Assembly: GCF_002088235.1 (NCBI RefSeq)
Contig: NZ_AQQV01000002.1
Coordinates: 558,001 to 622,000 of the forward strand
Direction of reading: 5' to 3'
DNA length: 64,000 nt
From: Oceanococcus atlanticus
GTDB taxonomy: Bacteria; Pseudomonadota; Gammaproteobacteria; Nevskiales; Oceanococcaceae
Made by a program: the position numbers and the translations under genes
Notes under the pieces: model-generated
Told to the model about the DNA's origin: nothing
Databases searched by the model: none
The model's input: the letters and a program-made list of their open reading frames with translations, nothing else
In this document: positions 33,388 through 42,839 of the stretch, one piece after another
Position numbering within the stretch: position 1 is the stretch's first letter
Layout: every line of letters starts with the position of its first letter

Positions 33388-35151
33388 ATGCAAGCTCTTT
33401 TCGTTCTCGCCCTGACCCTGGCGGTCTTCGCGGCACTGATTCTGACCCGGCACTCGCCGGACCGTATTCTGCTGCTTGCGCTGGCGGCACTCGCGGCCTC
33501 GGGCATCATCAGCCATGCCGATCTGCTCAGTGGCTTCGCCAACCCCGGACTCGCCACCGTGGCCTTTCTTTATGTGGTGGCTGCCGGCATCCGCAACACA
33601 GGCGGTGTCAGCTGGGTCTCGTCACGTGTGCTCGGGCGCCCAACCAACGAACTCGGCGCCCAGCTGCGCATGATGATCCCGGTCACGCTGCTCAGCGGCA
33701 TCATGAACAACACGCCGATTGTGGCGACCTTGATTCCGGCCATCAGCACTTGGTCGCGTCAGACCGGCATCGCAGTCTCGAAGCTGCTGATTCCACTCAG
33801 CTACGCAGCGATCCTTGGCGGCACCCTGACTCTGATCGGCACCAGCACCAACCTGGTCACCGCCGGGCTGTATACCAGCATGACCGGCGATGACAGCCTG
33901 GGCCTGTTCAGCATCACACCGATTGGCCTGGTCGTCGCTGCCTGCGGCCTGACCTACATGTGGCTGGTCGGGCGCCATCTGCTGCCCACCCACCAAAGCG
34001 TGGAAGACAGTTTTGGCGACCCACGCGAATATTCAACCGAGATGAGCGTTATCCCCGACGGCGGCCTGGTTGGCAAAACCATTGCCCAAGCCGGATTGCG
34101 CGACATCCGCGGCCTGGGTTTGTATCTGGTCGAAATTGTGCGCGGCGACAAGGTCATCAGCGCGGTATCGCGTGAAGAACGCCTGCAAGCCGATGATCGG
34201 TTGATTTTTGTTGGCGACACGCGCGGCGTCCTGCAGCTGCAGGAGATGCTCGGCCTGCGGGCCTACAGCCCGGATAAGGTGGCGCTGAGCGAATCCTCGC
34301 CGGAACGCAAGCTGGTTGAAGTGGTGCTGTCGCCCTCATCGCCCATCATCGGTCAAACCATCGGCGACGCCGATTTTCGCAAGCGTTACGGCGCCGTGGT
34401 GATTGGTGTCGCGCGTGAAGGCCGCCGTATCAAAGGCCATATTGGCGGCATCCGGTTGCAGCCGGCCGACACCCTGCTACTGGAAACGCGCCCAGCCTTC
34501 CTGAGCCGGCAAAAGTACAACCGCGACTTTCTGCTCGTCACCGACACCGAATCACACCAGATCAACCGCGAGGGCGCCCGTCGCGCCGGCGCCATCATCC
34601 TGGCGGTCATCCTCTCCGCAGCCACCGGGTTGACCGATATTTTCACAGCCTCGCTGGTCGGGGCCATGGCCATGGTGGTCACGCGCTGCCTGAGCTTCAA
34701 CCAGGCCAAGAGTGCGCTGGATGCCCAGGTTCTTCTGACCATCGCCTGCGCCATGGCGCTGGGTGTTGCGCTGCGCGAATCGGGCGCCGCCAGCCTGATT
34801 GCCAACGCCATCTTCAGTGTCGCCGGCACCCACCCGTTAAGCCTGCTCATAGCCAGCTACCTGATGACACTCGCAGTCAGCGAACTCATCACCAACAATG
34901 CCGCCGCAGCACTGGCGCTACCCATCGTACTGGGTGCTGCCGAAGCCGCTGGCCTGGCACCGCAACCTTTCGTTCTCACCGTCATGGTTGCCGCCTCCGC
35001 AGCCTTCGCAACCCCCCTGGGCTATCAGACCAACTTGATGGTTTACGGCCCCGGTGGCTATCGCTTTGCTGATTTCCTCAAGGTCGGCCTGCCATTGAAC
35101 CTGATTTGCGCCGTGGCCGGGGTGAGTACGATCTACGCTTTGTGGTTCTGA
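33388..35151 (+). CDS. SLC13-type permease with two TrkA-C domains
   Basis: A 587-residue transporter. The first half carries several helices ending near LVVAACGLTYMWLVG. The cytosolic middle (about 215-385) contains two RCK_C/TrkA-C modules: GLVGKTIAQAGLRDIRGL with RLIFVGDTRGV, and IIGQTIGDADFRKRYGAVVIGV with ADTLLLETR. The second membrane half contains NTPIVATLIPAI in the first repeat and TNNAAAALALPI in the second, as in the DASS/SLC13 fold, and ends at a helix NLICAVAGVSTIYALWF. Known relatives carry sulfate, dicarboxylates or other anions with Na+. It is followed by a CBS/DUF294 gene 15 bases downstream. Confidence 0.88.
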   Translation: MQALFVLALTLAVFAALILTRHSPDRILLLALAALAASGIISHADLLSGFANPGLATVAFLYVVAAGIRNTGGVSWVSSRVLGRPTNELGAQLRMMIPVTLLSGIMNNTPIVATLIPAISTWSRQTGIAVSKLLIPLSYAAILGGTLTLIGTSTNLVTAGLYTSMTGDDSLGLFSITPIGLVVAACGLTYMWLVGRHLLPTHQSVEDSFGDPREYSTEMSVIPDGGLVGKTIAQAGLRDIRGLGLYLVEIVRGDKVISAVSREERLQADDRLIFVGDTRGVLQLQEMLGLRAYSPDKVALSESSPERKLVEVVLSPSSPIIGQTIGDADFRKRYGAVVIGVAREGRRIKGHIGGIRLQPADTLLLETRPAFLSRQKYNRDFLLVTDTESHQINREGARRAGAIILAVILSAATGLTDIFTASLVGAMAMVVTRCLSFNQAKSALDAQVLLTIACAMALGVALRESGAASLIANAIFSVAGTHPLSLLIASYLMTLAVSELITNNAAAALALPIVLGAAEAAGLAPQPFVLTVMVAASAAFATPLGYQTNLMVYGPGGYRFADFLKVGLPLNLICAVAGVSTIYALWF

Positions 35152-35166
35152 ACAACAGGTAAGTGA

Positions 35167-37077
35167 GTGGACAAGGACAGCACGCTCGACAGCACCCCAA
35201 TCAGCGACCAGCCCAGCGCGCTGCAGGGCCTCGCCGACACCATCGCATTCCTGAGCGCACACCCGCCCTTCTCGGCCATGCCCGAGGACGATCTGGCCAC
35301 GCTGCTCGCCCACGCCCGCCTGCGTTACTACCCTGAAGGCGAGAAAATTGATCCGCAGACCGATGCACCGCCGGCCTTCATTGCGGTGGTCTATCAGGGG
35401 CTGATCGGCGGCCTCACCGGTGCCGGCGGCGACTTCAGTGTTGGCCCGGGCGAAATGCTGCTTAATGTGGCCGCGTATGAAGGGCGTGCAAGTCGCTCTA
35501 ACTACACCGCGCAGCGTGACTCGTTTCTGATTGAAATTCCCAGCCCGGATTTTCTGGCCGCGGCCCGTGAACAGGAACCGCTCAAGCGCTATTGCGAGCG
35601 CCGTGCCAGTGAACTGATCGATCTGTCGCGGGCTCAGGCCAGCCGTCAGGCCATGCTGGACCTGCAGGCTGAAGCCTCTCTCGACACACCGCTACGCGCA
35701 CTGGCCAGCCACCCTGCCCTGGAATGCTCAGCCGATACGCCGGTCACCCGCGCCGTGGCGCAAATGCATGAAGCCGGCGTCGGCAGCATCATTATCAGCA
35801 ATGGCCAACGCCAGGTTCTGGGTATCTTCACGCTGCATGATCTGCGCGATCTGGTCGCGCGGGGTGCAGACGCCATCCACGGGCCGGTCGGCGCGGTCAT
35901 GACCGCACAACCGCAAGTCATTGAAGCCGATGCACCTGTGTACGAAGCTGCCGCCATGATGGCCGAACGCCGCGTGCGCCATTTGCCCGTTGTGGCTCAC
36001 GGCCGCCTGTGGGGCATCGTGTCCGAGCGCGACCTGTTCACCTTGCAACGTGGCGGTCTGGTCCACTTGTCGCGGGCCTTGTCACGTGCAAACAACACCG
36101 ACGAGATGCGCCAGATCCTGCGCGAAGTCCATGCCCTGTCGCGCCAGATGCTGGCGCACGGCGCCTCGGCACGCCAACTGACCGGCATCATCACCCGGCT
36201 TAACGACGCCGCACTGTCACGCGTGATTGCACTGATCACGGCCCAGCAGCCCTGGCCCTGCGACGTTATCTGGCTGACCTTCGGCAGCGAAGGGCGCGGT
36301 GAGCAAACGCTGGCCACCGACCAGGACAATGGGCTGGTCCTACTTGACGACCTGACTGACGCTGGCCGCACCCAGGCGTTGAAAATCGCCGGCCAGATCA
36401 ACCAGGCACTGGACGACATTGGCTTCCCCCTGTGCCGCGGCAACACCATGGCCAGCAACCCCAATCTGTGCCTGAGCCTGGAAGAGTGGCGCGCACGTTT
36501 TGCACGCATGATCCAGTCGCCGACGCCGCAACACCTGTTGGACGCGACCATCCTGCTTGATGCTCGCCCCGCTCATGGCCCGCGCGAGCCCTGGCATGAG
36601 CTGATGCTGGAGGTGCGGGCGCAAGCCGCCGGCAACAGCCGCTTTGTTCGTGCGCTGGCCCGGCATGCGCTGGAATGGCGCCCAGCCCTCAACTTCATGG
36701 GCCGCGTGCGCACCCATAAAGTTGAAGATCAACGTGTCGTGAACCTGAAAAAGGGCGCCCTGCAACCGATCATCGCCGCAGCCAGAACCCTTGCCGTCGC
36801 CCACCAAGTCGATGCCATCAACACCGAGGATCGATTTCACGCCCTGGCCACCGCGCACGCCATCAATGCGAATGATGCGCGCGCCTGGGTTGAGGCTTTC
36901 AGCTTTGTGCAGTTGCAACGCATGAAGCTCAATCAGCAGCAAGCTGAAGCGGGCGAAACCATGGACAACGACCTGGATCTGACAACCCTCAACCCGCTGG
37001 ACAAACGCATATTGCGCGAAGCCCTGCGCCAGGTCGGGCGGCTACAACGCCGTCTGGACCTGGACTACCCGGCGTGA
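35167..37077 (+). CDS. cNMP-binding/CBS/DUF294 nucleotidyltransferase-like signalling protein
   Basis: A 636-residue multidomain protein starting at a GTG, 15 bases after the permease gene. The order is: a cyclic-nucleotide-binding-like domain (about 25-140, PPFSAMPEDDLATLL), a CBS pair (about 175-300, with MHEAGVGSIII and MAERRVRHLPVV), a DUF294 nucleotidyltransferase domain with GSEGRGEQ (373-380) and the DQD metal motif (385-387), and a DUF294_C helical domain. The fold resembles GlnD/GlnE uridylyl/adenylyl transferases. Homologues are usually next to Na+/acetate-type symporters and a DnaQ-like exonuclease. Here the neighbour is SLC13, and both the exonuclease and the symporter lie 6-10 kb downstream. 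Confidence 0.88.
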   Translation: MDKDSTLDSTPISDQPSALQGLADTIAFLSAHPPFSAMPEDDLATLLAHARLRYYPEGEKIDPQTDAPPAFIAVVYQGLIGGLTGAGGDFSVGPGEMLLNVAAYEGRASRSNYTAQRDSFLIEIPSPDFLAAAREQEPLKRYCERRASELIDLSRAQASRQAMLDLQAEASLDTPLRALASHPALECSADTPVTRAVAQMHEAGVGSIIISNGQRQVLGIFTLHDLRDLVARGADAIHGPVGAVMTAQPQVIEADAPVYEAAAMMAERRVRHLPVVAHGRLWGIVSERDLFTLQRGGLVHLSRALSRANNTDEMRQILREVHALSRQMLAHGASARQLTGIITRLNDAALSRVIALITAQQPWPCDVIWLTFGSEGRGEQTLATDQDNGLVLLDDLTDAGRTQALKIAGQINQALDDIGFPLCRGNTMASNPNLCLSLEEWRARFARMIQSPTPQHLLDATILLDARPAHGPREPWHELMLEVRAQAAGNSRFVRALARHALEWRPALNFMGRVRTHKVEDQRVVNLKKGALQPIIAAARTLAVAHQVDAINTEDRFHALATAHAINANDARAWVEAFSFVQLQRMKLNQQQAEAGETMDNDLDLTTLNPLDKRILREALRQVGRLQRRLDLDYPA

Positions 37078-37424
37078 CGGCCCAGCCAAAACCACAACAC
37101 CAAGACCAGCGGCGCTGCCAGCGTGATTCGCACCACCAGTTGTGGCACATAAGGCAAGCTGAAAACGACTGCGCAGGCAGCCATCGACAAGCAACCACCC
37201 CAGACGCCGAAAACACCGACTGAGAATCCCCAGACAGTCGCCCCTAGCGTGGCTGACAGCCCAAGAAGCAGTGCTGCCACACCGCGCAAGGCGCGCACCC
37301 GATACGGGCTGGGCTTGTATTCAAAGACCTGTTGATGATGCCGATTCATGGCCAGCGCGAGCATCACCAGCGCAGCATAATTAAGCATCAACACCATCGC
37401 GGCTGCCAAAGCCCCAGGCATCAT
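37065..37424 (-). CDS. DUF3325-type small membrane protein of the iron-uptake operon
   Basis: A 119-residue protein with about four hydrophobic segments. It starts MMPGALAAAMVLMLNYAALVMLALAMNRHH and has the middle motif EYKPSPYRVRALRG. This length, fold and position after a PepSY-TM gene fit the DUF3325 family found in FecI/FecR/TonB-receptor operons. I placed the start at the ATG at 37424, which overlaps the PepSY stop by four bases; the longer reading to 37646 is a shadow of that gene. The 3' end overlaps the convergent DUF294 gene by 13 bases. Molecular function unknown; a role in ferric-siderophore handling at the inner membrane is likely. Confidence 0.75.
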   Translation of the reverse strand: MMPGALAAAMVLMLNYAALVMLALAMNRHHQQVFEYKPSPYRVRALRGVAALLLGLSATLGATVWGFSVGVFGVWGGCLSMAACAVVFSLPYVPQLVVRITLAAPLVLVLWFWLGRHAG

Positions 37425-39040
37425 GCCTGCTGCTCCAGCGCCCTCGCCCTGGTGACACGCTTCGACCGTCGGTGTGACGCAAGCGCAGGCCTGCTCAACT
37501 TGCGCGCCACCAAAGCGGACACCATAGCGCTGCATAGCAACACCATGGCCACCGCCACCACCGGCCAGGCTGGCAGCCCATTGGCGAACCAGTACGGCAA
37601 ATAGCTGAGCGGCAGCGCCGCATACATCACAGCACAAATGGTCCACTGCTCAAGCCAAGCTCTGCGGTAGGAGCGCAGCGCTGCATGCAACAGCGCCAGC
37701 AACCAGACAATAAAGAACAGTCGGATCTCCCACAGCGAGCGCGCCGTGAGTTCGACACCGAGCATGCGGTTCGCCCAGAAGTAGCCTGCGATGGCCATCA
37801 CCATACCGCTGACGGCGGCCACATTGAGCACCTCGACCAACCGATGACCGCGTGGCGTAGATCCCAGCTTCTTACGTTGTGGCTCACGCTTGGAGACCCA
37901 CAGCAACAGCCCGGATGCGACCATGATCGTACCCATCAAACCGGCAACAAAGAACAGCCCGCGCAGCCACGGTCCAGCGAAACGCAACAGGTGCAAAGCC
38001 GTGAAGCTGTTGTACAAGCCACGTACCACATCGGTATTTTCAGGCTCCTCGTGGCTGAGCAGTTGCCCGTCACGCCCGGAGAAGCGCAGGGACTCTGTCG
38101 CACCGCGATTAAAGATACTGTGCCCCCAGGCGGCTCGCAGCTCGACCACTGGCGCCGGACCATGCGGCCGCTCCACGCTGATGCGCGAAACCGGGACACC
38201 CGGCCACAGGTTTGCTGCATAGGCCAGCATGGGGGTCACCGGCGCCAGGGCATAACTGCCGTCTGCGCCCTCATCAATGGCGATTTCTGGCTGGCCTGCC
38301 CCTCGCGAACCGCGCAACTCACTGACATAGCCACGCACACCTTCCTGTGGGTAGACCGCTTGAATACCCCAGGGCATCAGCTGGTACATCAGCAAAAGCA
38401 AGCCGCTGTAGGTGATCATGAAGTGAAACGGCAAAGCCAGCACCGCCGTTGCGTTGTGTGCATCGAGCCAGGAGCGCTGCCCTTTGCCAGGACGAAAGGT
38501 GAAGAAATCCTTAAAGATTTTCTTGTGTGTGACCACCCCGGTGACGATGGCGATCAACATGAACATAGTGGCGAAACCCACAATCCAGCGCGCCACACCA
38601 CGCTCAAGCGCGTAAAGCTCGAAATGGAAGCGATACAGAAAATCGCCACCTCGCGTCTCGCGCACAGACAACAGCGCTCCGCTGCCCGCATCCATCCATG
38701 CACGCGAAGTACCCCGCCGTCCGGAGGACGCATCCGGATCACGCCAGCTCAGGCGTACGCCAGGATTGCGTTCGCCGGGCAGGTCTACAGACCAGCTGCT
38801 GGCCGCAGGCGCAAGAATCGCAAGCTGGTCAAGCGCCCGCTGCGGCGTGTGAGCATCCGCGCGCGAGGCATGCAGTTCGGGCTGCATCCAGACGCTGATC
38901 TCATCACGGTAAAAGCTGAGCGTGCCGGTCAGAAAAATCGCGAACAACAGCCAGCCCACGAGCAGGCCAGTCCAGGTATGCAGCCAGGCCATGGACTGCC
39001 GAAAGCCGCCACGAAAACCCCGTTCATCGACCGAACTCAT
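37421..39040 (-). CDS. PepSY-associated transmembrane protein (ferric-siderophore reductase-like)
   Basis: A 539-residue inner-membrane protein of the PepSY_TM family. The first helix region is SMAWLHTWTGLLVGWLLFAIFLTGTLSFY, further helices are near IVGFATMFMLIAIVTGV and GLFFVAGLMGTIMVASGLLLWV, and conserved histidines occur in FFTFRPGKGQRSWLDAHN and FHFMITYSGLL. Some family members reduce ferric siderophores at the periplasmic face. The ATG at 39040 has GGAGGGGG upstream and overlaps the DUF3649 stop by four bases; the reading to 39307 would overlap that gene completely. It sits between DUF3649 and DUF3325, the standard order. Confidence 0.88.
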   Translation of the reverse strand: MSSVDERGFRGGFRQSMAWLHTWTGLLVGWLLFAIFLTGTLSFYRDEISVWMQPELHASRADAHTPQRALDQLAILAPAASSWSVDLPGERNPGVRLSWRDPDASSGRRGTSRAWMDAGSGALLSVRETRGGDFLYRFHFELYALERGVARWIVGFATMFMLIAIVTGVVTHKKIFKDFFTFRPGKGQRSWLDAHNATAVLALPFHFMITYSGLLLLMYQLMPWGIQAVYPQEGVRGYVSELRGSRGAGQPEIAIDEGADGSYALAPVTPMLAYAANLWPGVPVSRISVERPHGPAPVVELRAAWGHSIFNRGATESLRFSGRDGQLLSHEEPENTDVVRGLYNSFTALHLLRFAGPWLRGLFFVAGLMGTIMVASGLLLWVSKREPQRKKLGSTPRGHRLVEVLNVAAVSGMVMAIAGYFWANRMLGVELTARSLWEIRLFFIVWLLALLHAALRSYRRAWLEQWTICAVMYAALPLSYLPYWFANGLPAWPVVAVAMVLLCSAMVSALVARKLSRPALASHRRSKRVTRARALEQQA

Positions 39041-39381
39041 GCGCCCCCTCCGAATGAGGCGTGCAGCCAAAGCAGCGCACCCAGAACACCGCACGCGCCA
39101 CCCAGGCTGATCCAAAGCCGCCGCAAATGTGGTGTGTAGAACGCCCACATCACCACACCGGTGAACACAAGAAACGACAACATGGTGGCCGATAGCACCG
39201 CATTGACGCGTGTCATGGGCAAGCTCGTAGCCAGCAGCGCGGTAGCCAGAGCGCACAACACATAGCCACCCATGCTCGCCAGCAGGATGCGCTGCAGCAG
39301 CGACCAATCAAGCGCAGCAAGACGCATTTTCACCCCGCCCAGTGTCGCTCGGGCAGGACCACGCTTGCTGTGCTCAGCCAT
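39037..39381 (-). CDS. DUF3649-type small membrane protein of the iron-uptake operon
   Basis: A 114-residue protein with three hydrophobic segments (ILLASMGGYVLCALATALL, SATMLSFLVFTGVVMWAFY and ISLGGACGVLGALLWL). The segment MLSFLVFTGVVMWAF and the place between a TonB receptor and a PepSY-TM gene match the DUF3649 family. The ATG at 39381 is ten bases after the receptor stop. No enzymatic motif is present. Together with the PepSY and DUF3325 proteins it probably forms an inner-membrane complex in siderophore iron release. Confidence 0.75.
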   Translation of the reverse strand: MAEHSKRGPARATLGGVKMRLAALDWSLLQRILLASMGGYVLCALATALLATSLPMTRVNAVLSATMLSFLVFTGVVMWAFYTPHLRRLWISLGGACGVLGALLWLHASFGGGA

Positions 39382-39391
39382 GCCCACACCC

Positions 39392-41698
39392 TCAGAACTG
39401 ATAGGTTGCGCGCATGTAGTAGCGACGGCCGTCCTCAACACTGCCGCGTAAGTCGTAATCCCACCATTTGCGGTTGAGCAGGTTGTAGACGCCTAAGTTG
39501 AAACGCAGATCATCGTTGACCTTGACCGTGCCGCCCAGATCAACCATCGACAGCGATGGGCAGCTGTCATCATCAAAACAGCCAGGCGAAGGCCGATTAC
39601 TCGCCCGCAAACGACTGCGGTAGGAATACGACAACCAGGTGCTGAGCTTCGCATTCAAAGTCCAGTCCAACGTACCGACCGCTTTGTGCTTTGGCGAACC
39701 GCTCAGCGGACTGCCTTTGTTGGGTCCAGTCTGCTGTTCCGATTGCAAGAACGTGTAAGAAGTCTTGAGCGCGACACCACTAAACAGCGGTGTTTCGGAG
39801 ATCAGCTCGATCCCGCGTGACTCGGCCTCGTCAATATTGACACGCTCACTCCACGAACAACCGTACGCGCCTACTGCATCGGCGCAATAGCCACTTGGAT
39901 CCAGATTCCCCACTTGATCATATGGAGCCAACTCGTCAACCACCTCGTAGCTGAAGCTGCTCAGCTTGTCCTTGTAGTCCGTCTGGAACACAGTCAACGA
40001 GATGTATCCACCGTTGTCCTGCTGCCAGATCGCGCTGACTTCGTAGTTGATGCTGGTTTCAGGTTCGAGGTCCGGATTGGCGTAGGTGTAGCTGTATACA
40101 CCCGACGTGGTGTCCTCGCTTTCTGTGACCAGGCCCGGGGCAACATAGTCCGCGCGTGGTGCGATGAACCCAGTCGCCACCCCCGACTTCAGGATAAGCT
40201 TGTCGGTGACATCCCAGACCAGATAGCCACGCGGGCTCACATGGCTGGCGAAATCATCAGGATTGTCGAAACGCACCCCCGCCGTCAGTGCCATGTTGGA
40301 CTTGAATTGCCACTCGTCTTCAACGAAGACGGCCTTGTTCTTTTGCTCAATCACATCAATGACCTCGCCGGTCACAACTGTGATATCCCAGCTGTTCACT
40401 TCATTGCTGGTGAGCTGAGCACCAACGGTCGTGGTGTGCTGGCCAACGCCTTGCCATGGCAAAACGGCCTTGGCATCGAGTGTCCAGTTATCCGCTTCAA
40501 TCGTGCCCTTTCGGGCATCTTCCTTCTGAAACGCGACGCTGGTGTTGCCAAAGCCCCAGTACCCCTGGTGTGAGACCGACCAAGCGTTGCGGCGCGTATC
40601 CTGGTTCCACAGCGTACCCGGACTGCGCCCGGCCACCATGGCGTACATTTCAAAGTACTCCTGGCTGCGTTCGATCATGATGTTCTGGTTCTCGCTTGGA
40701 TTGATCCAGATACGCCCGGTGAGATTCCTGTTGGTCCGCCGCGGTTCACCTCGCGGCACGTCATCTTCTTCACGCAACTGGTGTCTGCCGGCAAGCTGCA
40801 AACCCAGCTTTTCGCCCAAAATCGGACCATTGAGGAAAAAACTGCTGCCTCGCGCGTCACCGAACCGTGATTCTTCCTGCGCCAGATAATCAGTGGTGAT
40901 TTCGCCCTGCCATGCGTCAGCTGATTTCTTGGTGATGATGTTGATCACGCCACCCATGGCATCCGAGCCATAGATCGTCGACATCGGCCCCCGGATCACC
41001 TCGATGCGCTCAATCGCCGAAGACGGCGGCAAAAAACTCTGCTTGACGTTGTTGTTGCCCTTGCGCGCGATGCCGGTCAGATTCTGGCGCTTGCCATCAA
41101 TCAGGATCAGGGTGTATCCGGCCGGCATGCCGCGCAAACTGATATCGACGTTGCGCCCCTCACCATTGGTCAACGAGGCACCGGGGATTTCCCGAATCAC
41201 ATCGGTCACATCAGTAATCGGACGTTTCTCCAGGTCTTCAGGGGTAATCACCGAGATGCTGGCCGGGGCATGAAACATGTTTTGTTCAAAACCGGCAGCA
41301 GAAACAACAATGCGTGGCAGCAAACGTGCCGCGTTGGGTTGGGTCGGCGCCTCCTCCTGCTGGCGCACAGCACGAGGCGTAACCACAACAACGTCACCAT
41401 CGATGCGCGCTTGCAATGGGCTATCTGCAAGCAGTTGATCCAGCGCCTCGCGCAAGGTCGTGGCGGCCGCAACCGCGGGCGCCTGAAGATCGTCGACCAG
41501 AGCCTGATCAACCAGGATCGACACACCGGCCTGCTGCCCCAAGACGAGCAGCGCGGAGGACATAGCCTGAGCTTGCACCGAATAAACCGGTTCTGCGGTT
41601 TGCGCACGCAACGGTGCGGAAGCGAGCAACAAACTCATAGCGGTCACATAGACAACAACCAACTGACGGGGCACGCGCTTGAATGCGAAACTGGGCAT
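39392..41698 (-). CDS. TonB-dependent siderophore-type receptor with N-terminal signalling domain
   Basis: A 768-residue receptor. A signal peptide (to about APLRAQ, residue 33) is followed by a secretin/TonB short N-terminal (STN) domain (about 40-110, SALLVLGQQAGVSILVDQ). This is the domain by which FecA-type transducers signal to FecR. The plug (about 130-250) includes ISVITPEDLEKRPITDVTDV and TIYGSDAMGGVINIITKK. The barrel ends in YYMRATYQF, with terminal Phe. It follows fecR, as expected of a receptor whose occupancy controls its own sigma factor. The ligand is a ferric complex of unknown type. Confidence 0.93.
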   Translation of the reverse strand: MPSFAFKRVPRQLVVVYVTAMSLLLASAPLRAQTAEPVYSVQAQAMSSALLVLGQQAGVSILVDQALVDDLQAPAVAAATTLREALDQLLADSPLQARIDGDVVVVTPRAVRQQEEAPTQPNAARLLPRIVVSAAGFEQNMFHAPASISVITPEDLEKRPITDVTDVIREIPGASLTNGEGRNVDISLRGMPAGYTLILIDGKRQNLTGIARKGNNNVKQSFLPPSSAIERIEVIRGPMSTIYGSDAMGGVINIITKKSADAWQGEITTDYLAQEESRFGDARGSSFFLNGPILGEKLGLQLAGRHQLREEDDVPRGEPRRTNRNLTGRIWINPSENQNIMIERSQEYFEMYAMVAGRSPGTLWNQDTRRNAWSVSHQGYWGFGNTSVAFQKEDARKGTIEADNWTLDAKAVLPWQGVGQHTTTVGAQLTSNEVNSWDITVVTGEVIDVIEQKNKAVFVEDEWQFKSNMALTAGVRFDNPDDFASHVSPRGYLVWDVTDKLILKSGVATGFIAPRADYVAPGLVTESEDTTSGVYSYTYANPDLEPETSINYEVSAIWQQDNGGYISLTVFQTDYKDKLSSFSYEVVDELAPYDQVGNLDPSGYCADAVGAYGCSWSERVNIDEAESRGIELISETPLFSGVALKTSYTFLQSEQQTGPNKGSPLSGSPKHKAVGTLDWTLNAKLSTWLSYSYRSRLRASNRPSPGCFDDDSCPSLSMVDLGGTVKVNDDLRFNLGVYNLLNRKWWDYDLRGSVEDGRRYYMRATYQF

Positions 41699-41770
41699 GG
41701 GTCAAACAAGTCCTGTGTTGAAAATGGCTTTCAATCACAAGACACCCGCAAGCGCCCCTGCCTGATGTTG

Positions 41771-41789
41771 AATGCGAATTATTTTTATC
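41771..41789 (-). promoter_or_regulatory. Weak Fur-box-like site before the TonB receptor
   Basis: On the minus strand it reads GATAAAAATAATTCGCATT, matching about 12 of 19 positions of the Fur consensus, with a good AATAATTCGCATT core. It lies about 75 bases before the receptor start in the 130-base fecR-receptor gap. It could add direct Fur control to the sigma-factor promoter. Confidence 0.4.
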
Positions 41790-41828
41790 TGCAAATGAGC
41801 CGCAGGCTAAATCGACAGGCCCGGCGCG

Positions 41829-42773
41829 CTATCGGGGCTCGACGAATATCGTGTTGTGATTGCGGTAAACCCTCACCGGCAAGACCTCAGGCAAGGCCAT
41901 CAAAGCGGGCTCTACGGCCGCGAGCTTGATCGACATGGTGAGCCTCAGATCCGCCACAACCGGCGATAACTGAATGGTCCCCCGATAATGGCGGCCCATC
42001 GCGCGAACCGCCTCAGCCAGAGCCGCACCCTCAAAACTCAACTGACCGGTACGCCATCCAGCCACACCATCCGCCGACTGAGACTGAACGTCCGGCGCTT
42101 TTCCGCGTGCCAGGCTAGCCGCCGTTCCGGGGACAATTTCAACACTTTGATTGAGCCCAGCCGACTGCACTGCCACCCGCCCGCGGGTAACGGCAACACG
42201 TGCCCCGCCAGGCCAAGCATCCACCTCGAAAGCGGTACCCAAAACACGGACCTGACCTTGCCCGGTATCAACCACAAAGGGCCGCCGTGGCTGGTGCGCT
42301 ACATCAAAGAATGCCGCTCCGGAAATCAGCGCCACCGATCTCTTCCGGGAGGTATACCGAACCTGCAATCGGCTCGCACCATCGATCATCAGCATAGTGC
42401 CATCCTCCAAATCTACACGCTGTGGATATCCTTTTGCTGTTTGCACATGCCGTGTATTTACGATGGCACCTGAGTCATCCGGCATCAGCAACCAGGCCAA
42501 TCCCAATGTGAGCATTACCATTGCGGCGGTGGCGACCGTCCAAGGCTTGGAATAACGAGGCTTCGGAGCCTGGAACAGGGGACTCAGTGGCTCTATGGCC
42601 TGCCATTGCTGCTCGCAGCGCAACCACGCCTGACGATAGTCTGGACCTTGATCCAGCCAGCGCTGCAAGTCATGACGTCGACGCAGCTGCTCCCTGCTAT
42701 CTGCGCAGGGCTCGCGCAACGCCATGAAATGGCGCAAAGCTTGATCGTCTAGCGACTCATTGCGATCCGGCAT
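41829..42773 (-). CDS. fecR: FecR-type anti-sigma / sigma regulator
   Basis: A 314-residue inner-membrane FecR-family protein. Residues about 1-75 are the cytoplasmic sigma-binding (DUF4880) part, with AWLRCEQQWQAIEPL. A single helix lies near residues 85-103 (TVATAAMVMLTLGLAWLLM). The periplasmic FecR domain includes TAKGYPQRVDLEDGTMLMID and GQVRVLGTAFEVDAW, and a C-terminal DUF4974/STN-like domain contains RTGQLSFEGAALAEAVRAMGR. I chose the ATG at 42773, four codons inside the longer reading. It transfers the signal from the receptor to the FecI-type sigma encoded just upstream. Confidence 0.92.
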   Translation of the reverse strand: MPDRNESLDDQALRHFMALREPCADSREQLRRRHDLQRWLDQGPDYRQAWLRCEQQWQAIEPLSPLFQAPKPRYSKPWTVATAAMVMLTLGLAWLLMPDDSGAIVNTRHVQTAKGYPQRVDLEDGTMLMIDGASRLQVRYTSRKRSVALISGAAFFDVAHQPRRPFVVDTGQGQVRVLGTAFEVDAWPGGARVAVTRGRVAVQSAGLNQSVEIVPGTAASLARGKAPDVQSQSADGVAGWRTGQLSFEGAALAEAVRAMGRHYRGTIQLSPVVADLRLTMSIKLAAVEPALMALPEVLPVRVYRNHNTIFVEPR

Positions 42774-42839
42774 AGCCCAGAACACGCTCTCTATCGACCT
42801 AAAAAACGCAGTATGTCAGGTCAGCGAAACGGCAGATAA

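Noticed and set aside
37425-37646. N-terminal extension of the DUF3325 gene
   Set aside because: The extension overlaps the PepSY gene in another frame and has no family similarity; the ATG at 37424 gives the usual length and a four-base overlap.
37685-39139. Plus-strand open frame of 484 codons
   Set aside because: Antisense to the PepSY gene, which lies in a coherent operon.
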